A stretch of DNA of 64,000 nt from Bretschneidera sinensis (lineage: Eukaryota; Streptophyta; Magnoliopsida; Brassicales; Akaniaceae), in contig CM043698.1 of NCBI GenBank assembly GCA_023935145.1, positions 68,003,501 to 68,067,500 on the forward strand, read 5' to 3'. This document shows positions 23,384 through 34,266 of this stretch, in pieces. Position 1 is the first letter of the stretch. Every line of letters begins with the position of its first letter. The position numbers and the translations under genes were made by a program. Below the pieces are notes generated by a model. That model was not told the origin of the DNA. It searched no databases and worked only from the letters and a program-made list of their open reading frames with translations.

Positions 23384-24470
23384 ATGTCCAAACCATCTGT
23401 TTCCACCTCCGGTACATCCAATAGCCGTGCCTCGTCATCCCTGCCTAGAATCGATCAACGAGAACTCTTATTCGAGATGCCACTCAATGGGCCGTCCAAG
23501 CATTTAAACATCGAGGGTTGAAGAGGTTTTTCAAGCCGGTTTGCTCGACTGCTTACTCCCAGCTCGTAGTCCAGTTCTATGCAAGCCTATCCTTTGACTG
23601 CAACAGACCGAGAGTACTGACTTCTTCAGTCCAGGGTACACCCATTGAGGTGACTAGTGTCGATATAGCCGCTGCTCTTCATTGTACTGACTAGTCCCCT
23701 CCGGAGGACACCAATATCGAGGAGCAATTGGATTCTTTTGTCCTGGTTGAGATTATTACGGATATGTGTGCTGGTTAGTAGGCCGACAGACACAACAATG
23801 CAGCCAGCCGGTCAAAGTTACCTCCACGACTTTGGCTTGTCGACACGATCCTTCAGTGCAATGTGTGTCCATTGGGGCACAAGACACAGTGGAGAGACCA
23901 GTTTCTACAGACCCTATATACCTTCCACAGAGGTCACTAGTTCTCTATTTCGGTTATTATATGGAGCCAGTTGCACAAATTTTGGGATCACGTCCATGGC
24001 CAGCAGACCACCACGGCCAATGCAGGGGGCCTCCCTTTCCCGTTCCTACTCTCCTACATACTCAAGAAGAAAGAGATTAAGGGGACCACCAGCGACGGAC
24101 CAGTGCGAGAGCATCCCTTCTTCGGGAAGGCTCAGTGGACACATAGCCTCTCGTACATGCCTCATGGACTCCCAGCACTTACTCCAGCAGTTGAGAGAGT
24201 TGAGGAGGATCATATGGAGACCGAGACCCCTGTCATTAGCCCAATGTGAGAGGAGGACCATTCGACATGGGACCCACCGAGTCCCCGCACTTTCTAGCTG
24301 AGCTGTCCTCCTTCCGAGGTGAGGTCTCTACTGCTACCACACTCGTGCATCAGCGCATGGATAGTTTGGAGGCACGATTTGCACGACAAGAGGCTATGTT
24401 GTAGGCTATTCTTGATCACCTACCTCCGGTACCCGGTCCCTCTTCGATTGCACCACCTGATGATCAGTAG
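23384..24470 (+). pseudogene. Element B: third ORF (putative plant transposon protein, env position)
   Basis: ATG at 23384. Combining frames, the product starts with a Ser-rich segment, then KRFFKPVCSTAYSQLVVQFYASLSFD, SSVQGTPIEVTSVDIAAALHC, WLVDTILQCNV, and FPFLLSYILKKKEI. The C-terminus is coiled-coil-like (EVSTATTLVHQRMDSLEARFARQ), ending at TAG 24468-24470. This resembles the putative plant transposon protein family found in the env position of Athila elements. Frameshifts near 23480 and in the 24250-24300 region and several stops break it. No convincing signal peptide or membrane segment is visible, so 'envelope' describes position only. It parallels the second ORF of element I. Confidence 0.7.
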
Positions 24471-25922
24471 TGAGAGGATACCACGTCTGGCTGAAGACGT
24501 TAAACTTAGTGCGCATGGGAGGCACCCCAAAGCATATCCTTTTTACTAGTTTATTTTATTTTATTATTAGTATTTCATAGTTTATTTTTTTATAGCTGTT
24601 TCTTATTACTTATTTTCCATTTTATGTTTGTTTTTCTTTCTTTTTCAAGGACAGCATGAGTGCATCTAGTTGAAGTTTGGGGGCGTGCTACGAGCCATGT
24701 TGGCCATCAGTTCTCCATCTCCCAGGTCAGCTCCTTCCATGCTATTCACACATTGGGGACATTGTGCAATTTAAGTTTGGGGGTATAGGGACACATTCAC
24801 ACACTCACTATGTCCCATTTTTTCTATTGTTTTGTTGTGTTGTTATTCTCATAGATAAATGCATCTTCATTCTGTTCTAAAAAAAAATTTGGTGATCTAA
24901 ACAAAGAATATGATTTGACTTCATAAGTGAGTTTAACACCTTGAACATATGGGCCAATAATTAAGTTTTGAACATAGATCACCTTCTTTTAGACATTTAA
25001 GGATTCACAAGTTTGACCTAAACAATCACAAGCACATTAGCACATAATTGTGTGGGGTATGACATGTAATTTTGATTTGTATGTTTCTTTTGCTCGACTG
25101 TGAACCAAATGGCCTATTAGACTAATATCTTGGCGTAAGAAGATAGAAAAAAATTGTTAGTACTCAAAAAGAAAGAAATGCTCCTAATGATCAATAAAAC
25201 AAACTTTTCACTGAGTAATTGGCCCTCTTGCCTTAGTAAGCAGTGAGTGTCACGTCAAAAGGTGGAAAATTTGTTAACTCAAAAGATCATTAAAAAGAAT
25301 TTTTCGTTGAGTAACTGGCCTTCTTGCCTCAGTAAGCAGTGAGTGTCACGGCAAAAGGTGAAAATTCTGATTGGTAGCATTGAGACCAGTTAGTTTCATA
25401 GCCTTTTTTACTCGAGTTAGTAAGTCCTTCGGGGTGTCTTTACACCTAATGCCCTAAAACCATCTGGTTTGGGAGTCATTGGCTAAATGCTCGTTACATA
25501 AGTCAAATAGAAAGCTTAAAGGAACTAACTTGACAAAAATATCGTAAACAAAATAAAAGAAGAAAATTTATGCCATATTTATTGATTTTAATAGGAAATT
25601 TGATGAATCTTGAGACATCAAAACATACACATTAGAATTATTTGGAAACCTAATCTTTTATGTACTAGTTCACCAAACACCAAAGTCGAACTTGTGATGT
25701 CTTAAATTTCCTTATGAAAGTGATTTGAGTTCAAAACTCTTATTCATTGCAAAAATATGTTTATATCTGTTAAGCTTGCTCATGAATGCACATCATAGTT
25801 TTGTGTTAAGACTTAAACTTTTGTGGACACTATGAACATTGGATCGATCTGTGTGTTATTATTTTTCATTTTAGTTTTGTTTAGTATTGCTAAGGGACTA
25901 GCAATATGTAAGTTTGGGGGTG
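24471..25922 (+). other. Element B: 3' noncoding region with repeated PPT-like tracts
   Basis: AAGTTTGGGGG occurs at 24673-24683, 24772-24782 and 25910-25920. The last adjoins the 3' LTR (TG linker) and is the functional PPT position. Two similar blocks, both containing GCAGTGAGTGTCACG.CAAAAGGTG (about 25240 and 25330), form a duplication of about 90 bp. The region is conserved, inverted, at 36985-37980 in element D. No protein is recognised. Confidence 0.75.
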
Positions 25923-27236
25923 TGATAGGTGCTTAAATATTCATATTTAAGCCCCCTTATTTACATTTTTTAGGTCCTTAGTTATGTTAATTTAGTTCAT
26001 TTTACTTCATTTGTGTGTTTCACATGTGTTTATAGGTCTTGGAGAAAAAGAAACAGTTTTGGAACTTAAAGAAAGAAGCCTGGAATTCCTGGAGCAGCCT
26101 CTAGACAAACTGCGATCGATCGCACCATGTATGCGATCGTGCGCACACATGAAGGATCGAGTGCAGCTCTACGATCGAGCGCAAGACGCATGGGATCGAG
26201 TGCATTTGTACGGGAGTGAACAGTAAACTGCAAAACCCTATTTTGGAAATAAGAGAGTTTTGTAATTTAGGAAAGTTTAGGAACTCATGAGCTTTCTAAG
26301 ACTTCTCAAGCCCCATAAATACACCTGTAAAGCACATACAATTGATGACAACTTAGAGAACACTTGTCTTATCTTTTACTTGGAGTTGTAAGCTTTGGGA
26401 GAGAATTGGCGCCTCTTCTCTCAAGTTTATTCTTCTCTTTATATTTAGTTTATATATGATGTTTATCCTAGACAGCATGTGTAACTAACTTTCTTATAGG
26501 GCTTGATTGAAGCCCTAGTTATGCTTTCTCATATATTTATTCATTGATAAATCTTTGCCAATAGTCTTTATTATGTTGCGTAACTTGATTAATGCCTGTG
26601 CTTATTTAAATTCCTCATATATATGTGTATGGCCAACGTATGCATGTGGTATGGATTGGTTAGTTAGATCAATTTGGATGACCGAGTCCTAGGTCTAACA
26701 TTAGTAACAAAGGATATCCACACCGGATTCTTGGATTAATCAACATGGGAAACCGAGAGTAGATACCATGCCCTAGGTCTCATGTGGTTGTCAATTTCCA
26801 TAGTACTTATGCTTTCTTAAGGAACAACTCAAGCAGATACCATACTGAATCCCTTAAAGAAGAAAAGAGTTAGAGTAGATACCATGCCTAACTCATTGCT
26901 TAGGGAAATCAATAGCTTAATGAGTGGATACTATTCCCTTAGGTTGGAAACCATTAGGTACACATGATAATGCTAGTGCACTGATACATTATACAATTAA
27001 GAAAGTATGATTAGTGGTGGATATCAAAGCCCTATGTCTTTATTATTATCAAATCACATACAACAGTTATTTATTTATTTTTACTCTAAAGAAACTAATT
27101 CTAAAACCGAACTTTACCAATCCCTGTGGAGATGATCTTGCTTTCGCACACTATACTACATTGTTGACCTTGTACACTTGCAAGTAAAACTAGTATGATT
27201 ATCTGCTTATTAATTTAGGTATATTTTCGTCTAACA
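25923..27236 (+). repeat. 3' LTR of element B
   Basis: 1314 bp, the partner of 18429-19743. The TATA position reads CATAAATA (26315-26322) against TATAAATA in the 5' copy. Confidence 0.95.
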
Positions 27237-27935
27237 TCATACCATAGTGTTCCTTACCAATCAGCCTCTGCGGCAAGTCCTCCATAAGCTGGACATCTCT
27301 GAAAGAATGGTCAGATGGATCATCAAGCTGGTGAATTTGATATCCAGTACAAGTCCCATACCTCTATCAAAGAACAGGCCCTGGTGAATTTCATAATTGA
27401 GACAAATTTTCCCAACGGTCCAGTAGAGGCCCTCAAGGAAGCTAAGCAGACACCAAACTGGAGATTGAATGTAGATGGTTTCTCCAATGATAATGGCCCT
27501 AGAGCGGGTCTCATCCTTAGCAGCTCTAAAGGATTCACTGTTGAGTACACTCTAATGTTTGGGTTTAAAACCTCAAATAATGGGGCTAACAACAAGGCAT
27601 TGCTCGCTAGAATGAAACTCACAAAAACACTAGCCGTCAAGGCTTTAGAAGTTTATAGTGACTCACAGCTGATGGTAAACCAGCTGATCGGTGAATTCGA
27701 GGCCAAAAGCATAAAAATCACAAGGTGTCTGGAAAAAGCCCATGAGCTTGGAGCTACCTTTAAACAGTTCCGAATAGCCCAAGTGCTCCAGGTAGAAAAC
27801 ACGAAGGCATTTGCCTTGACTCTGTTCCTCTCGGCCAAACATTCTGACTTCACTCATGCTATCTATTTGGAAACACTTCCAACTCCAAGCATTGACGAAG
27901 TACACGTTATGCCACTCATCAAGGAACAAACCTAG
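27237..27935 (+). pseudogene. Element T: end of RNase H and second (archaeal-type) RNase H
   Basis: From 27237 the first RNase H finishes (TIVFLTNQPLRQVLHKLD). From 27315 an open frame of 206 codons continues through the connection (GEFDIQYKSHTSIKEQALVNFI) into a second RNase H: WRLNVDGFSNDNGPRAGLIL, TSNNGANNKALLARMKL, VYSDSQLMVNQL and VLQVENTKAFAL. Two RNase H domains in tandem mark the Tat lineage. The usual AEYEAL reads ANNKAL and the final NxxAD reads NTKAF, so two of four catalytic acids are lost. Confidence 0.85.
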
Positions 27936-28049
27936 ATGGATCACATTCTCAATTACTTAGCGGATGGCACACTCCCAGGTCAAAAGGGCGAGGCTAGAAA
28001 ACTCATCTCCCGTGCCTCGAGGTATTCTGTAATTAAGTAAAACTATACA

Positions 28050-29165
28050 AAAAAGGACTTATCACTCTGTATCTAAAATGTCTAGGCCCAACCGATGCTG
28101 ATTATGCTCTCAGGGAGGTACACCAAGACATCTGTGGAAATCACCTTGGAGGCCGAGCATTGGCATTCAAAATACTCTGCCATGGTTATAATTGGCCCCA
28201 GATGAGCCGTGATGCAGTTAAGATGGTAAAAAAGTGTAGGACCTATCAGGAATAAGCCTCTGTCCCCTAGTGGCCAGCCAATCTCTTGACATCAATCTCT
28301 AGTCCTCTTCCCTTCACCATGTGGGGAATAGATATCCTTAGCCCGTTCCGAGAGACACCGGGGTAAAAGAAGCATTTAATAGTAGCCATCGATTATTTCA
28401 CCAAGTGAGTAGAAGCTGAACCCCTTGCCAATATTTCTAACTATCGAACCCAAAGATTTGTCTAGAAGTCAGTTGTCAGCGAATTCAGTATACCTAGGGT
28501 GTTGGTTACCGACAATAGTATATAGTTTGATAGCACCTGGTTTAAATATTTTAGCCAAGATCTCTAGATTGAGCAAAGGTTTTCTTAAATAGGCTATTCC
28601 CAGGCTAATGGACAAGCTTAAGTGATAAACATAACTCTTTTGCAAGGCATCAAGAAAAGGCTTGATAGTGCCGACCAACAGTGGGTCAATCACTTCCAAA
28701 ATGTCCTTGGGCCTACCGTACCACCGCCCGGACGCCCACTAGGGAAGCCCCATTTTTCTTGGCTTACAAATCCAAGGATGTAATACCCCTTAAGATAGGA
28801 ACGTCGTCTTTATGAGTATAGAAATACAATGAAGCCGATAACGAAAAGGCAATCAAGATGAATGCTGACTTGATTGACGAGGCTAGAGACAAAGCTCATA
28901 TCAAGCTTGTCGCATACCACCAGAGGGTATCAAGATACTATAAATCCTGAGTCAATGAGAGATCTTTCAGATTGCATGACTTGGTCTTGAGAAAGAACAA
29001 GGTATCTCACCCCTGGAAGACGAGACAGCTCCCCCAAATTGGGAAGGTCCCTACCGCATCAAGAGATTTTGCCGAGCAGGCACGTTCAAGCTTGAAGACT
29101 TGGACAGTAAACCAGTGTTACACACTTGAAATGTGTGGAACTTCCGTAAGTTCTACCAGTAAGGC
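28050..29165 (+). pseudogene. Element T: integrase
   Basis: Zinc-site region (REVHQDICGNHLGGRALAFK, CHGYNWPQM, VKKCRTYQ), then the core: MWGIDILSPF (first Asp), VLVTDNSI (second Asp) and YSQANGQA followed directly by TAA where the family has the catalytic Glu. More than ten in-frame stops occur. The C-terminal part (28960-29165) keeps LRKNKVSHPW and, in another frame, NWEGPYRIKRFC and WNVWNFRKFYQ. This ends the pol of T. Confidence 0.88.
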
Positions 29166-29439
29166 CCCTCGGAGGGTTCCCTAGCCATCGCCAATTTTTG
29201 CTTCACCTATTTTATTTCACCTATTTTTCACTAAGTATGGATGTAATACTTATTCCTAATAAAACGGTTCATTATTCGCTAAGTTTTTAGTCTCTCCTAC
29301 GTTAAGGAAAGAGCCCGAGGCCTATTTCCTCTCAACTTTTTATCTTGATTGCAAGTAAGAGTATAGAACATTTAGGCAAATGGAAAAAAAGAAAGGCTAT
29401 CTTCATTAGCTTAGAAAGGTTTTTCGAAAGTGGTACTAA

Positions 29440-32400
29440 TGGCTAAAAGTATAAATAAAAATAGAAAAAGAAATCCCACTCTATATCCACCTCCTCCTCC
29501 TCAACAGCAGAGGCCTAGCCCCCATCCTCAACAATAGGGGTTGGACCCTCGTCCTCAGTATCTTCCTCATCAGAGGGGATCTCCACCATGGAGAAGTTTT
29601 GGTCCGGGTAGACAGCTGATTAGGGCATGAAAATGCACTTCAAATAGAGTTAATTATATGCATTTATTGAGATTAATTTTGATTATTCATTGAATTTCTT
29701 AACAAGTGTGGTCCTTTGGAGAATTCCGTGTTTTAGTGTGTTTTGAAGATTTAAAAAAACAAAGAAGCCTTAAATAAAAAATATATAAAATATGTTTGAA
29801 AGAATCTACAACATCCGGACCAGTTCAAAGCAGGGAAATCGGGTTTCCCAAGAGGAGTGTAACAAAACCCATCATTACTAGACTATTAAATATAAATTGA
29901 GCATTTTGCTAAGTCATGTTGTCATTAGCAAAGGGTGAAAATGAGTTTCACTAAATTGCTAGAATTGCCCGTACAGATCAGTCATTTTGTGGATTAGACT
30001 ATATTGATTCAAGAAGAACTAGGAGATGAGCCATATATGTTTAGAAAGATCAATATATATATTTTCTACAGAATTTTACGGCTTGTAAATATGATTTTTC
30101 TAGAGAAAGTTATGGCAATTTTAGTAGACAAAGGTTAGGTTGTGCGTGATTTTAGCGTAGCAAAAGTGAAGGAGCTATTAAATTTTGATTTTTTTGGAAT
30201 TTGCACAGCCTGGACAGCAGCATAACCAGACCAGTTTTGGACAACAGAAACTGGGCCTGGACAGCAGCAGAAGCACACGGCCTAAACAAAAACCCTAGGA
30301 AGACTTTTCTGTATACAAAGCTATCTCCATATAGCTATATATAGGATTTTAGACTAAGAGAACAGGGGGCTGAAGAGATACATACTGAATTTCTTGAGAA
30401 CTATTGTGATTATATATTATTGGCTAGGTTAAGTTTCAACCAAGGCGAAGAGATGAACTCTTAGACATAGCGGGTTTGGCTTGTATTTAATTCAGTATTA
30501 GTGTTTTTAACATTGAATAATTATTTTGAGTTGTTCCCTTTATTTAATATTGAAGTTGGTGTTTTTGTGTGACAGAAAATTATATTTTCTTCTCAAATAG
30601 ATTTTATTTAACTCCGATGATTGTTGTTCTTTTTCTCTATATAAGTTCAATCATGTTTCTCTTATGTGTGGAATTTAGGATGCAATTGATTTTGGTATAT
30701 TAATTATATATGCTTATCCTTTACTGTGTTATTGTCTCTGGATGTATCATCGATTTAGGATATCATATATGATTGACCGTTGCATTACTTGTAAAAACAA
30801 GAAGGGGATTTCTCATAATAATTTACAAAAGAATATTTTTGGTGCTTTCACTATTATTTTTCGATTACGTATTTGGGATGTGAAATACGTAGTTGAGTTA
30901 TAATTTCTAAATTGATACAAGTTGAAGCTGTGAAATTTAGGAAGGATTCTTGGACCCTTTTGTTACTCATTATTGATTTTGTTTCACTTAATTCAATTGT
31001 ATCATTTAATTCTCAACATTTTCTTAATATTAATTTTCAATTTTCTTTCCATTATTTTTTGCCTGAGACTTTGATTATAGAACGTTCTCTTCATGGGATC
31101 GACACCCAATTCTATACTGCTGCTACTGTATAGTACTGTTTGGCCATAATTTAGCAGCTAAAGCCTGCTGCTTGGCCTCCTCGAAGCCCCTGAGGTAGAA
31201 GTTGCCAGTCGTCGCCTCCACTACCGACTTAAACTCCTAAGGCTCATTGAAGTCAACTAAGGCCCTTTCGGCTACCTTATGCTTGTCCTAAAGTTTAAAC
31301 AGCTCCGCCTTACCATCTCTTCGCCTAAGCAGGCCTTCTAAAAGTCCTCCATCAACAGGGCCTGCCCTCTCTCCAACCGACTAGTCTTCATCACTTGCCT
31401 TGTGAGAGACTCTTGCAAGGTCCAGATGAAGTTGTGGCAATCCCTCAACTTCCTATCTAGATCAAGGCACCGATGGGAGAGGATGCCCAAAGCAATACTC
31501 AACTAAGAAAAATAAAGCAAGATTAGTACCCATCAGAAATAAGTAAGAATATCATAATGAAATTTAGAGGATCATGGGATACCTAAGAGGCCAAACCCTC
31601 GAACATTATAGCCAGGTTCTCCCCAGGCTCATGGGCTAGTCTGGCTATGTCTTTCACGAGGATGCCCCAGATCAGGTGCTCCCAAGCCACGTTGGTGCTT
31701 TCGAAGCACGTGTCGCCAACCTTAATAAACCAATCCGGCCTGAAGACATCCGGAGAGTGGGCCTAGATTGGTGCAGTAACCCTTACTAGAGGAGGAGAGG
31801 GAGTGGTAGCCACATCATCCTCCACCACAATAAGAGTAGGGGGAGGGGTACGGGAACTTCCTGCATTGGCCTTCATTATAGAAGACTAAGCTACCAAAGC
31901 CTGAGCCTCCTCGTCTAACTTCCTCTTCTATGACAACTTAGCTGCCCTTCGAGTAGCTTTAAGAGCGTCTATGGCTGCAAAGAACACCAAGGCATAAGTA
32001 CCAGAAACAGAGAAAGAAAAATAAGTATAAAGGAAAGGACTCGGACTTATCTGGTTGTCTGAACCCTTAGGGCAAAGCCTGAGCCTAGCCAACTCAACGT
32101 TCTGGTAGAGGAGCTCAACTACAATCTTTTCGCCAATCATATCTTATAGGCTGTCTATCTCCCTCCTTAAAAGATCGGGTTTCTTGTTTGACTTAACCAA
32201 ATCCAAGTCCTATTGGTAAGGCAAGTCGACGCCCCTCTCACTCTGAACATAGAAGAAACTCTTCTTCCATTGCTTAATGCTCGAGGGAGTCCTCTCTAGT
32301 AACCCTTTTTTTAGCCTGAAGCTCAGCACCACCCACCTGTTCTCCTTGTACTTACTAATCAGAGATAGGTTCTTAAATACATTCATATTCATTAGCCTCT

Positions 32401-33000
32401 TCACCTTAATATTGACTTAGATGAATACCGTGAGAAGGCATATGGAATTCGGCATAAGCTGACACAAGGTAATCCCATAGTACCTAAGCACCATATGAAC
32501 GAAAGGGTACAGGGAGAACCTGAGCCTAGCCTTAAGGTGATGTTCATATACGCACAGCTCACCTTCCTTCAAGTCATCACAGACACGCTCTCCAACCCCG
32601 GTATTTCTAAGTTTGAACTCCTCAGGGATCCTATATGTGATTCTTATGTTCTCAAGCTCATCGTCTATCAGTGTGTTAGGGGAGAGGTTGGCCGCAAAAC
32701 CTATGTTTGGCCTTCTATCCTCTCCTATTTCCTCTCGAAACATACACAAAGCATGACTACCCTCGGAGGAGGAATAAAGTAACCCATCTTCCTTATACAG
32801 AACTAAGGCACAAAAGTCTCTCGAGGAGTCATTTACCTTGGCCTCCAAGTCTTTGTTACTACTATGGCTGTTATCACCGCTCCCTTACTTTCCCCACTAC
32901 TTCTATTGCTAACACTACTGCTACCATTATTGCTATTACTACCACTAGCTCTATCACGGTAAATATCGAAAGAAGACATTAGTGCAGGAGAATAGGATTC
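29440..33000 (-). pseudogene. Element T: antisense ORF with gypsy-type transposon domain
   Basis: Between pol and the presumed 3' LTR of T, the minus strand encodes a separate gene starting at a Met near 32980. The N-terminus is Ser-rich. The piece 32848-32417 carries ITYRIPEEFKLRNTGVGERV, then YEHHLKARLRFSLYPFVHMVL and YGITLCQLMPNSI, the pattern of the 'putative gypsy type transposon' family (Transposase_28). Then come 32404-32210, 32140-31928, a coiled-coil-like stretch (about 31440-31310), and an acidic C-terminus (SDEEDTEDEGP) at about 29590-29450. A likely intron lies at about 31590-31505 (GTATCC...TTTCTTAG). The solo LTR 29617-31153 interrupts it. Confidence 0.75.
29617..31153 (+). mobile_element. 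Solo LTR of the E family
   Basis: 1537 bp, TGATTAGGG...AATTTA, co-linear with the inverted 5' LTR of E (13682-15221). Flanks are ACAGC (29612-29616) and GCAGC (31154-31158), a 5-bp target duplication with one mismatch. No internal sequence is present, as expected after LTR-LTR recombination. Removing it rejoins the antisense ORF in frame. It carries GGCCTGGACAGCAG-like units near 30200-30290. Confidence 0.92.
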
Positions 33001-33599
33001 ATCGGTCGAGGGCTCTGAAAAGTTCAAATACTGAGTACCAAGCTCTGAAACTCCCAAGCTCCCTTATAGATAAACACTCTAAGATCTTAAACTTCAAAAC
33101 TCCGAGCAGGCAGACACTCCAAGCTCTCAGAATTCAAAAGGCTCTCAAAAATTTGAGGGCTCTCAAACTCTGAAAACTCTAAAGACTCCGAGTTCTCACT
33201 ATTCCAAAGGCTCTCAAAATTTTTACAACTGGCAATAAAGCGAGGAACAAAGGGAAGCCTCTCCCTTTATATAGAGCTCTTCACACATAGAATGATGAGG
33301 CATTATTAACTCAGCCATATTCTCGAACATCGAAGTAACACCTTTCTCCAAGACCAAGGAAGATATCGCCTCTTAGGAAACCCTAGGATATGTGCCACCT
33401 CCTCTCAACATTTAAGAATGCAGCTCGAGATATCCTCAATTACCAAATGATGGTTAGATACAAGAGTCAAACCCTAAGGCTTAGCATTTTAGGCCCCAAA
33501 TTTTAACATCTTGAGCCCAAAACCAAACCTTAGCCCACTATAACAAAGCTCACAAAAACCATAATAGGCATAACACCCTATGAAAGTCAATTTATATAA

Positions 33600-34220
33600 C
33601 TAAGTCCTATCTCCTCGGAAGCAACCCAAGTTCTTCAAAAATTCTGAGCAGTTGGAGCCCATGTCTAACTCCTTGGACTTCTCCAAAGACTTCGAGTATT
33701 TGGAGCCCATGTCCAACTCCTCAGACTTCTCCATAGACTCTGAGTAATTGGAGTCCATGATCAACTCCTCGGGCTTCTCCAAAAACTCCGAGCAGTTGAA
33801 ACCCATGTCCAACTCCTCAGACTTCTCTAAAGACTCCAAGCAGTTGGAGCCCATGTCCAACTCTTCGGACAAATCTCCAAAACTCCGAGTAGTGTTGACT
33901 GAGGGTCAACTACTCGAACTCCAATCTCCAAAGCTCCGAGAAGTGTTGACTAAGGGTCAACTCCTAGGACTCTAATCTCTAAAACTTCGAGTAGTATTGA
34001 CTGAGGGTCAACTCTCTGAACTACAATCTCCAATAATCTAAGCAGTGTTCATTGAGGGTCAACTCCATGGACTCCAATCTCCAAAACTCTGAGCAGTGTT
34101 GACTAAGAGCCAACTCCTCGGACTCTAATCTCCAAAACTCTGAATAGTCTAGACTAAGTACCAACTCATCGGATTCAATCACCAAACTCCGAGTAGTTCT
34201 TGACTGAGTGTCAACACCTT
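33600..34220. repeat. 48-bp and 51-bp tandem repeat arrays of element T
   Basis: Five 48-bp units (TTGGAGCCCATGTCCAACTC at 33652, 33700, 33748, 33796, 33844) are followed by about seven 51-bp units (GTGTTGACTGAGGGTCAAC at 33892, 33943, 33994, 34045, 34096, 34147, then 34196). Unit lengths are multiples of three, so a minus-strand frame of 16-residue units stays open (33872-33600). Tat elements often carry such arrays near the 3' LTR. The 3' LTR of T itself is not seen. Confidence 0.85.
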
Positions 34221-34266
34221 GGACCAACTATCATTTCCCAAAAACCATGGAGGTGTTTTGATGAGA

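Larger units (their letters stand above)
18429..27236 (+). mobile_element. Element B: Athila-like LTR element lacking RT and integrase
   Basis: 8.8 kb, bounded by LTRs of 1315 and 1314 bp (TGATAGG...CA) and a perfect 5-bp target duplication TCATA (18424-18428 and 27237-27241). Order: 5' LTR, tRNA-Asp PBS, gag, protease, remnant linker, third ORF, several PPT-like G-runs, 3' LTR. There is no trace of RT, RNase H or integrase between the protease (ends 22242) and the third ORF (starts 23384), so B is non-autonomous. Confidence 0.95.

Noticed and set aside
23738..24301. 187-codon plus-strand frame over the third ORF of B
   Set aside because: Out of frame with the recognisable third-ORF residues (WLVDTIL, FPFLLSYIL), hence a shadow.
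33600..34220. Repeat-spacer look of the 48/51-bp arrays (CRISPR-like)
   Set aside because: Units are contiguous minisatellites without unique spacers, in plant nuclear DNA beside a gypsy element.
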